Of a stretch of DNA of 64,000 nucleotides, positions 58,418-64,000 are shown in pieces. Source of the stretch: Dickeya oryzae (GTDB lineage Bacteria > Pseudomonadota > Gammaproteobacteria > Enterobacterales > Enterobacteriaceae); contig NZ_SULL01000015.1 of NCBI RefSeq assembly GCF_009372235.1, positions 62,001 to 126,000 of the forward strand. Reading direction: 5' to 3'. Below the pieces are notes generated by a model. It was not told the DNA's origin, ran no database searches, and worked only from the letters and a program-made list of their open reading frames with translations. The position numbers were made by a program, and so were the translations under genes. Within the stretch, counting starts at the first letter, position 1. The number at the start of each line of letters is the position of its first letter.

Positions 58418-58840
58418 ATGACTGGCATTTCTCAACTTGGAACGCACGTTCCCACCGTAGGATTAAGTCCGAAAATTACGGTCACCAAATCTGAAGAAAC
58501 GGGCGGATATAATATCAATATAGATTCCATATCAGTTAACCCGGATATTACGCCTGAAAGCGGCGAGGAAGCCATGCGTAGATTTCAGGCGCATATTGAG
58601 GCACAAAAAGCAGGTACCGAGCCGCCTCAGTCTGCCCTGGTGACCATTTCAGAAGGCAAGCCCGTCACCGTGACCTACGGCGACTTGTCAAAACAAGTCA
58701 CCAGTACCGATAATCCGGTCACGACCACAGCAGGTCGCGTCGTTTATACGCCAGGCACCTCCAACGAGGGCATTACCATCCAGTCGACGCCGGTGACAAC
58801 CAGCAGTGAAGCGGATACTTCAACAACGCAGCCATCGTAA
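58418..58840 (+). CDS. Small protein of unknown function
   Basis: The 140-residue product is not recognised. The frame is convincing: an ATG eight bases after GGAG, and terminator hairpins downstream. The protein has no signal peptide, membrane segment or Cys. It opens MTGISQLGTHVPTVGLSPK, is acidic in the middle, and ends in a Thr/Ser/Pro-rich, probably disordered tail (VVYTPGTSNEG, then TPVTTSSEADTSTTQPS). It stands alone between an ERIC-like element and yhhW, where E. coli has no gene. Lineage-specific or acquired are inferences; no function is proposed. Confidence 0.7.
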   Translation: MTGISQLGTHVPTVGLSPKITVTKSEETGGYNINIDSISVNPDITPESGEEAMRRFQAHIEAQKAGTEPPQSALVTISEGKPVTVTYGDLSKQVTSTDNPVTTTAGRVVYTPGTSNEGITIQSTPVTTSSEADTSTTQPS

Positions 58841-58860
58841 GTCGTGTCATCAAAACAATC

Positions 58861-58923
58861 ACCACCTCCCGAGGAGGTGGTTTAAAGCTGACAAATAAAG
58901 GCGAGCCCAGTGGACTCGCCTTT
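58861..58923. terminator. Two terminator hairpins after the small gene / yhhW
   Basis: ACCACCTCC/GGAGGTGGT with a three-base loop (58861-58881) is followed by AAAGGCGAG/CTCGCCTTT with a nine-base loop (58897-58923). The second is flanked by A- and T-runs and lies between convergent genes, so it can serve both strands. Confidence 0.75.
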
Positions 58924-58944
58924 ACTGACATGCGCCGGTTACTG

Positions 58945-59643
58945 TTACTTTACCTTCGGCAAATCAAACAGCAGGATTTCGCTGTCTTCGCTGGCGCGCA
59001 CGGTAATAGAATCCTCATCCCAGATAGCCAGCGCATCGCTGGTGGTCGCCTGCTGACCGTTGATCTCAATCGTGCCTCGCACCACCTGAATCCATAACAC
59101 ACGGCCCTGTTGAGTCTGGTAGGACGACGCTTCCTGCGCCTTCAGCGCCCAGCGCCACAACGTCATGTCCTGAAATACTTTCAGCGATCCGTCGCGGGCA
59201 TCCGGTGACAGCACCAGTTGGCGACCTTGCGGCGCATCGAAACGGCGCTGCTCATAACGCGGCGTCAGGCCGGTTTTTTCCGGAATCACCCAAATCTGGT
59301 ACAAATGCAGCAGTTTGTCCTGGCTGGCGTTGTACTCGGAGTGGCGGATCCCGGTGCCAGCGCTCATTATTTGGAACTCACCCGCCGGGATCTGTTCCTT
59401 GTTGCCCATACTGTCCTGATGTTCCACGGTGCCTTCCAGCACATAGGTGAGAATTTCCATATCCCGGTGTGGGTGGGTTCCAAAACCCTGCCCACCTTCG
59501 ATATAGTCTTCATTGATCACCCGCAGTGCGGAAAACCCCATAAAATCCGGATCGTAGTAATCGGCAAACGAAAACGTGTGCCAGCTATCCAGCCAGCCGT
59601 GGTTAGCATGGCAGCGATCTTGTGCTTTGCGTAAATAAATCAT
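58945..59643 (-). CDS. yhhW: Pirin-family quercetin 2,3-dioxygenase YhhW
   Basis: Bicupin of the pirin family (232 residues; E. coli YhhW 231), an enzyme with quercetinase activity in vitro; its role in the cell is unclear. Metal ligands are in GFGTHPHRDMEILTYVLEG (His pair and Glu) and GTGIRHSEYN (His). The C-terminal cupin is without the ligands, as usual. The neighbour relation gntR-yhhW is preserved, but with the small gene and the ERIC-like element between them. E. coli yhhX is missing; ryhB follows at once. Confidence 0.94.
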   Translation of the reverse strand: MIYLRKAQDRCHANHGWLDSWHTFSFADYYDPDFMGFSALRVINEDYIEGGQGFGTHPHRDMEILTYVLEGTVEHQDSMGNKEQIPAGEFQIMSAGTGIRHSEYNASQDKLLHLYQIWVIPEKTGLTPRYEQRRFDAPQGRQLVLSPDARDGSLKVFQDMTLWRWALKAQEASSYQTQQGRVLWIQVVRGTIEINGQQATTSDALAIWDEDSITVRASEDSEILLFDLPKVK

Positions 59644-59846
59644 GTTGCGCTCCTCGAATGTTTTTTTCAGTCTAGCGACCAGCCGGGAATAAGAAAGCCT
59701 AAAAAACTCACCGCTCTATTCAAAAAATTTCCGGGAGAAATTTTTGATATCGCAACGCGATAGCCCATAGGGTGGCGGCCAGGGATGGCAGCAACAGCGT
59801 TAACAGGAACAACATTTGGAAATCAGATTCCAAAAAATCCAGAATA

Positions 59847-59938
59847 AAAAAAAGCCAGCACCCGAGCTGGCTAAGTAATACTGGAAGCAATGTGAGCAAT
59901 GTCGTGCCTTCACAGCAAAACCGCGATGAGTCACAGAG
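59847..59938 (-). ncRNA. ryhB: Iron-regulated small RNA RyhB
   Basis: On the minus strand, 59907 down to about 59853 reads almost exactly like the 3' two thirds of E. coli RyhB: GCACGACATTGCTCACATTG, then CTTCCAGTATTACTTAGCC, and the terminator stem GCCAGC/GCTGGC followed by a run of eight T (one extra base in the loop). The mRNA-pairing core is fully kept. The 5' third differs. The start at about 59938 is inferred from the promoter. Synteny agrees: in E. coli ryhB lies just beyond yhhW-yhhX. RyhB pairs with mRNAs of iron-using proteins through Hfq when iron is scarce. Confidence 0.95.
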
Positions 59939-59944
59939 ATGGAT

Positions 59945-59987
59945 TCATTAGGCTTTCCCGGAACGCATGGCAATAATAATCATTATC
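59945..59987 (-). promoter_or_regulatory. ryhB promoter with Fur box
   Basis: On the minus strand, TTGCCA (59968-59973) and TAATGA (59945-59950) are 17 bases apart. A Fur box at 59969-59987 matches 16 of 19 bases of GATAATGATAATCATTATC and covers the -35 hexamer, so iron-bound Fur would block transcription. Confidence 0.88.
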
Positions 59988-60200
59988 ATTTGCATCTGTA
60001 AAGCGATTTTTTGTTCAATTTAAAGAAAATGTTCGCCGGGCAGCCTGTTCCGGCTGACGTGCTGGTTATTCCTGCCAGTATCCCAAAAATTTATTTTTCA
60101 GAATCAAGTGGTTGATGTTTAACCATTGAAAAAAGAAGGGAAATAGCGCGGAGTGCCCTCCCGGAGCCAATAACCGGGAAGGCGAGGTTCGACATGAGCG
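59988..60200. other. Region between ryhB promoter and glpC 3' end
   Basis: The remainder of the 591-base gap between yhhW and glpC. It contains one hairpin (GCCCTCCCGG / CCGGGAAGGC, 60155-60183, one mismatch), perhaps the end of the glpABC transcript, and no gene that I can see. Confidence 0.5.
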
Positions 60201-60248
60201 CTTTGCGCGGGCAGTACTTTACGTGAGCCGTGCTTTACGCGGGCAGCG
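60201..60248. repeat. 16-bp tandem repeat over the glpC stop
   Basis: Three units of 16 bp: CTTTGCGCGGGCAGTA (60201-60216), CTTTACGTGAGCCGTG (60217-60232) and CTTTACGCGGGCAGCG (60233-60248). The glpC stop codon (60235-60237) is in the last unit, so the C-terminal ALPA of GlpC derives from the repeat. Confidence 0.8.
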
Positions 60249-61437
60249 CTCTGGCCAGCAAGCTGAAGGGGTGTTCGCAGGCTTTACTGGTCGACATTTC
60301 AATCTGCCATTTGCAGGTCTCACAATCGGTAATCACCAGATCAGCACCACTGGCTTCGATCTGTCGGAACAACGGCGCGCCAATCCCCTGCGCGGTGTCA
60401 TAGTTTTCCTTTTTAAAACCGTAAGTTCCGGCGATACCGCAGCACTGAGAATCCAGTACCTGCAACTCCAGCCCCGGAATGCGTCGCAGTAATTCCAGGG
60501 TATACGCTGTCCACCCCATTCGTTCCAGATGACAGGGGGTGTGATACACCACCCGCAGCGGCAACGGTTGCAACGGCAATGTTCGACCTTGATCCAGCAA
60601 GCGATAAAGGTGGCGAGTCGCCAGCTCTATGCCATCACGCACGTGATGGTTGTCCACCCCCAACAGGTGGGGGTATTCATCGCGTAGCGTAAAGGTACAA
60701 CTGGACGATGTTGCAATAACCGGCAGACCGCGATTGTTGATAGCCTCATCCAGCGAAGCCAGATTGAAGTTCGCTTGCTTGCGGGCTTTATCGAGAAAAC
60801 GGTTGGCGATAAGCGCCACACCGCAGCACTTCTCTTTGGTGAGCAACTGAACTCCGACGCCCATCGCGTTAAACACACGGATCAGGTCACGGCCCAGTTG
60901 TGGATGATTGTAGTTAACGTAGCACCCGTGGAAATAAGCCACTTGTTCGGCAAACTGCAACTGCTGTGCCGCCTGCTGGCGGTACCAACTGCGGAAAGTA
61001 CCGTGGGAATAGCGCGGCAACTGGCGGCGATGGTCAATTTTCAGCGCTTTATCCAGCAACTGACGCATGGGTTTCAGCCCGGTCAGCGTATTCACCAGTG
61101 GCGCAAACGGCGTCGCGACAGACCCCATCAAATCCGTGTGGCTGAGGATGGCGTCACGCAACGTCGGACGATGCTGGCTATGGCTGGCTTTGGCACGCTG
61201 GATGATGTCGCCAATTTTGACATCCGATGGGCACGCCACCTCGCAGCGTTTGCAGTTGGTGCAGTACTTCAACGCCTCGTCAAATAATGCCGGGTCTTTA
61301 CGCCGTAACCGCTCACCATCTGGCCCTGCCTGTTTTGGCCCGGGGTAGAACGGATTGACGCGTGCGACCGGGCAGGCAGTAGTACAAACGGTACATTTGA
61401 TGCAATTCTCAAAACTGGTGTCAGACCGGCTCATCAT
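60235..61437 (-). CDS. glpC: Anaerobic glycerol-3-phosphate dehydrogenase subunit C
   Basis: Iron-sulfur membrane-anchor subunit (400 residues) that links GlpAB to the menaquinone pool. Two 4Fe-4S motifs, CIKCTVCTTACP and CTNCKRCEVACP, are followed by two CCG domains (EKCCGVALIANRF and DSQCCGIAGTYGF). The ATG at 61437 overlaps the glpB stop as ATGA; a second ATG at 61434 follows directly. The protein matches E. coli GlpC nearly end to end with three extra N-terminal residues. Confidence 0.96.
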   Translation of the reverse strand: MMSRSDTSFENCIKCTVCTTACPVARVNPFYPGPKQAGPDGERLRRKDPALFDEALKYCTNCKRCEVACPSDVKIGDIIQRAKASHSQHRPTLRDAILSHTDLMGSVATPFAPLVNTLTGLKPMRQLLDKALKIDHRRQLPRYSHGTFRSWYRQQAAQQLQFAEQVAYFHGCYVNYNHPQLGRDLIRVFNAMGVGVQLLTKEKCCGVALIANRFLDKARKQANFNLASLDEAINNRGLPVIATSSSCTFTLRDEYPHLLGVDNHHVRDGIELATRHLYRLLDQGRTLPLQPLPLRVVYHTPCHLERMGWTAYTLELLRRIPGLELQVLDSQCCGIAGTYGFKKENYDTAQGIGAPLFRQIEASGADLVITDCETCKWQIEMSTSKACEHPFSLLARALPA

Positions 61438-62684
61438 CGGTTCTCCCTTGTGATCATCTCGGCAGCGTATAGCGCGCTCAGCAGTGAAACCCCGCCGCCA
61501 CACCCCTGCCGTAACGGGTCATACCCCCGCAATACCGAGCCAATCGCATACAAACGGTGTTGGGTGTGGCCGTCGATAGCCGGGTGTAACTGCTCGTCCG
61601 CGATGACCCCAAATTGCAGATAAGGCTGAGCAGCAAACAGGTTGGACTGACTCCAGTCCTCGTGGGTCGGCAGGAAATCGACATCCAGGCCAAACACCGG
61701 CTCCACCACCCGATCGCGTTCCGCCACCAGACCGTTGCTGAAAAAACTCCCGCTTGCCAGTACCACGTGCTCGGCACGCAGCGGCACTTCGCCGTGGCTG
61801 CGGGTATACAAAGCGACTCCCGCTTCGCGCACTTGCGCTGACAACACTTTATCTCCCGGCATCAGCGTTCCGCCGGTCTGGCGAAAACGCCCCAGTAGCG
61901 CCTGATGCAAGCGCATGCCCGGCAACGAAGGGGGTAACGTTGTCAGCAGTCCGACCGGTTTACCCAATGCAGCATTCAATTGCCCCTGAGCTTCCAGCCC
62001 AAGACAGGCAGGCAATATAACGGCATCATTGCCGCTCGCCCGCGTCATCAGCTCTTCCGCCAGCGCCGCGATACCGGCCGGAGTATCCAGCACACGAGCG
62101 ATAGCCAGTGAACGGAACTCACTGGCGTTCTGCCGCTGCGCATCCAGCAGCGGTAAGCGCAAATCATCGGCGCGTGCCGCAATCCCCTGTGCCTGCAATT
62201 CTCCGGCAACCAGTCGGGACTGAAAATCCATAAACCCTTCAATGCCAGCAACCAACGGCTGCCGCCACGCGGGTGACCCCGACAAGCCACGCGTAACGCT
62301 ATCTGACGGGCTTAACCAGCAGGGGTGCCATTTGCCCAACGGGGTCAGGCGCTGATGGTTGCCGCCACTATCGCCGCGCAACCACAAACCACAGCGTGCC
62401 AGCAAGGCTTCGGCATCCGCGGCCAGCTGGCTGACTCGTGCTTTGCCCATCAGGGTATAAGGGTGGTAGGGTGCCTGCGCGGCCAGTTCATCCAGCGCGG
62501 TCAGCGGCTGCCCGACCGCAGTGCCGTCTGGCAATGTCGCCAGCAGATCCAGTGCGCCGGAGGCGAAGGTCAACGCACTCTGCCCGACACTGATCACAGC
62601 ACAGCGCTTGCCCTGCTCTTGCAGGCGAATGCCACAGGTTAACCCCGCCAGCCCACCGCCAATGATCACCACGTCATAATGCAT
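61434..62684 (-). CDS. glpB: Anaerobic glycerol-3-phosphate dehydrogenase subunit B
   Basis: FMN-containing subunit (416 residues; E. coli 419) of the anaerobic enzyme. N-terminal dinucleotide-binding motif VVIIGGGLAGLTCGIRLQ, then SGALDLLATLPDG, LASGSFFSNGLVAERD and the C-terminal GSVLRGYDPLRQGCGGGVS. It overlaps glpA by 11 bases and glpC by 4, giving a coupled operon glpA-B-C. Confidence 0.96.
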   Translation of the reverse strand: MHYDVVIIGGGLAGLTCGIRLQEQGKRCAVISVGQSALTFASGALDLLATLPDGTAVGQPLTALDELAAQAPYHPYTLMGKARVSQLAADAEALLARCGLWLRGDSGGNHQRLTPLGKWHPCWLSPSDSVTRGLSGSPAWRQPLVAGIEGFMDFQSRLVAGELQAQGIAARADDLRLPLLDAQRQNASEFRSLAIARVLDTPAGIAALAEELMTRASGNDAVILPACLGLEAQGQLNAALGKPVGLLTTLPPSLPGMRLHQALLGRFRQTGGTLMPGDKVLSAQVREAGVALYTRSHGEVPLRAEHVVLASGSFFSNGLVAERDRVVEPVFGLDVDFLPTHEDWSQSNLFAAQPYLQFGVIADEQLHPAIDGHTQHRLYAIGSVLRGYDPLRQGCGGGVSLLSALYAAEMITRENR

Positions 62685-64000
62685 CGTCGTTCTCCTGCTC
62701 CGGGCGTTCGGTCAGTCCGCACAAGCCCTGATAAATCCAACTGGTAAATTCGCTTTCCCGCAACGTGTTTCCCCAGGCGATGGGCCGCATGCCCTTCCAG
62801 CGCTCGTTAAGGAACTGGCTCAATTGCGACACCGCCTGTTGCGGCGTGGATTGCCCCAGTCGGCACAACAGGCCAGCGGCGCGGCAGGCACACAACTCCC
62901 CCTGACATGTTCCCATGCCGACGCGGGTACGTCGGCGCAGGTCAGTCAGGTTGTTCACCTGTAGCGACTCAACCGCGTAACGCACCTCGCCTGCCGTCAC
63001 CGCTTCACATTCGCACACCAGACTGCTATCCACCCGATGACCGGAGACCAGCGGCGCGGCACGATGCCCGTGGCGGTAAATCGCCGAACCACGCAGCGGT
63101 GCTGAAAGCGACGAGGTGGCCTGCGGTTTGTCAGGTTCCGTGGTTTCCGACCCCGGCAACGGGCGAGACGCCGTCGTACATTCGGCGCGGTGGCCGAGTT
63201 TTTCGCAGACTTTGTTGGTTACCCATTCCGCCATCAGCCGGTAGGTCATCAGCTTGCCGCCAGTGATGGTCACAAAGCCTTCCAGCCCGTCACGGCTGGC
63301 ATGGTCGAGCAACACGATGCCGCGGCTGACGCTGCGCCCGGAGGGGTCGTTATCACTCGCCACCAGTGGTCGCACCCCGGCGTAAGCACGTAAAATACGG
63401 GTCTGTGCCAGTTGCGGTGCCAGCATGCTGCCTTCGCGAATCAGCGTATCCACTTCCTCTGGCGTCACCGTCATGTGGTCAATCTGGTCGTAGTCGATGC
63501 GGGTCGAGGTGGTACCAATCAGCGAGATAGTGTCACCGGGTACCAGAATGTCGGCGTCAGCCGGTGGACGGCAGCGATTAATCACCCGGTTATTGATGCG
63601 GTGCCCCAAAATCAGCAACGCGCCTTTGGCGGGGAACATACGCACATTCAGGTCGGCATATTCGGCGATACGTTGCCCCCAAATGCCGCCCGCATTCACC
63701 ACCACTTGTGCATAAATTTCACTGGCCACCTGACGTTTATGGTCGAAAACGCGCACGCCAACGACACGATCGCCCTGACGGAGTAACCCAATGACCTCGT
63801 GGTAGGTCAGCACTTCCGCACCGTGTTCACAGGCATCGATCATATTGGCGGCGGTTAACCGGAAGGGGTCAACCGTACCGTCCGGCACGCGCACAGCACC
63901 GATCAATGCCGGATTCGCAGCGGGCTCCAGCCGCAAAGCTTCCTGCGGGTCGATGGCCTGCGCCCGAATACCTGCGCGCTGACAAGCGGCGATAAACCGG
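62674..64000 (-). CDS. glpA: Anaerobic glycerol-3-phosphate dehydrogenase subunit A (partial)
   Basis: Catalytic FAD subunit; 441 C-terminal residues are in the window, and roughly the first 100 (including the FAD Rossmann motif) lie beyond the right edge. Visible are NPALIGAVRVPDGTVDPFRL, VVNAGGIWGQRIAEYADL, LIGTTSTRIDYDQID, TGGKLMTYRLMAEW and the C-terminal BFD-like 2Fe-2S domain with CECEAVTAGEV and GTCQGELCACR. An internal Met at 63936 is not the start, since the frame is open and conserved up to the edge. The glpABC promoter and any GlpR/FNR sites are outside the window. Confidence 0.96.
   Translation of the reverse strand, partial: RFIAACQRAGIRAQAIDPQEALRLEPAANPALIGAVRVPDGTVDPFRLTAANMIDACEHGAEVLTYHEVIGLLRQGDRVVGVRVFDHKRQVASEIYAQVVVNAGGIWGQRIAEYADLNVRMFPAKGALLILGHRINNRVINRCRPPADADILVPGDTISLIGTTSTRIDYDQIDHMTVTPEEVDTLIREGSMLAPQLAQTRILRAYAGVRPLVASDNDPSGRSVSRGIVLLDHASRDGLEGFVTITGGKLMTYRLMAEWVTNKVCEKLGHRAECTTASRPLPGSETTEPDKPQATSSLSAPLRGSAIYRHGHRAAPLVSGHRVDSSLVCECEAVTAGEVRYAVESLQVNNLTDLRRRTRVGMGTCQGELCACRAAGLLCRLGQSTPQQAVSQLSQFLNERWKGMRPIAWGNTLRESEFTSWIYQGLCGLTERPEQENDDAL

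Overview
The window is a chromosomal stretch of an enterobacterium. Gene order and protein similarity (hofMNOPQ-mrcA, nudE-igaA-yrfG-hslR-hslO-pckA-envZ-ompR-greB-tex, bioH-gntX-nfuA, malPQ, glpRGE/glpD, glgBXCAP, asd-yhgN, gntK-gntR-yhhW-ryhB) match the E. coli aroK-to-gntR region closely. The places where synteny breaks, together with the divergence level, suggest Pectobacteriaceae, most likely Dickeya. The genus is an inference; no rRNA gene is present to confirm it.

Layout. 1-4.6 kb: aroK and the leftward DNA-utilisation operon hofMNOPQ. 4.9-12.8 kb: mrcA (PBP1A), nudE, igaA (Rcs brake), yrfG-hslR-hslO. 13.1-17.8 kb: pckA, the ompR-envZ two-component pair (leftward) and greB. 17.9-21.8 kb: two lipid/envelope genes absent from this place in E. 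coli, a phosphoglycerol-transferase-like sulfatase-fold protein and an OlsF-type ornithine-lipid synthase. 22-26.6 kb: tex, bioH, gntX, nfuA, with no feoABC between tex and bioH. 26.8-39.7 kb: malQ, malP, glpR, glpG (leftward); then a rightward four-gene sugar-acid-like cassette (DeoR-HTH/PfkB fusion, DapA-superfamily lyase, YhcH-type anomerase, MFS transporter) wedged between glpG and glpE; then glpE and glpD. 39.8-49.3 kb: leftward glycogen operon glgBXCAP. 49.6-54.6 kb: btsS without btsR, a cold-shock gene with a long leader, nikR, asd, yhgN. 54.7-60 kb: gntT divergent from gntK over a double GntR operator, gntR, an ERIC-like element, an unrecognised small gene, yhhW, and the sRNA gene ryhB with its Fur box. 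60.2-64 kb: anaerobic glycerol-3-phosphate dehydrogenase genes glpC, glpB and partial glpA.

Physiologically the window is rich in carbon storage and use: glycogen build-up and breakdown, maltodextrin breakdown, aerobic and anaerobic glycerol-3-phosphate oxidation, gluconate uptake and phosphorylation, gluconeogenesis, plus the inserted catabolic cassette. The features most worth a second look are the cassette with its regulator-kinase fusion and possible internal kinase start, the olsF/phosphoglycerol-transferase pair, the missing malT and btsR partners, the ERIC-like element before an orphan gene, and a recurring pattern of 13-18 bp tandem duplications at gene ends. Apart from ryhB no RNA gene was recognised, and I saw no CRISPR array, prophage, insertion sequence or tRNA.
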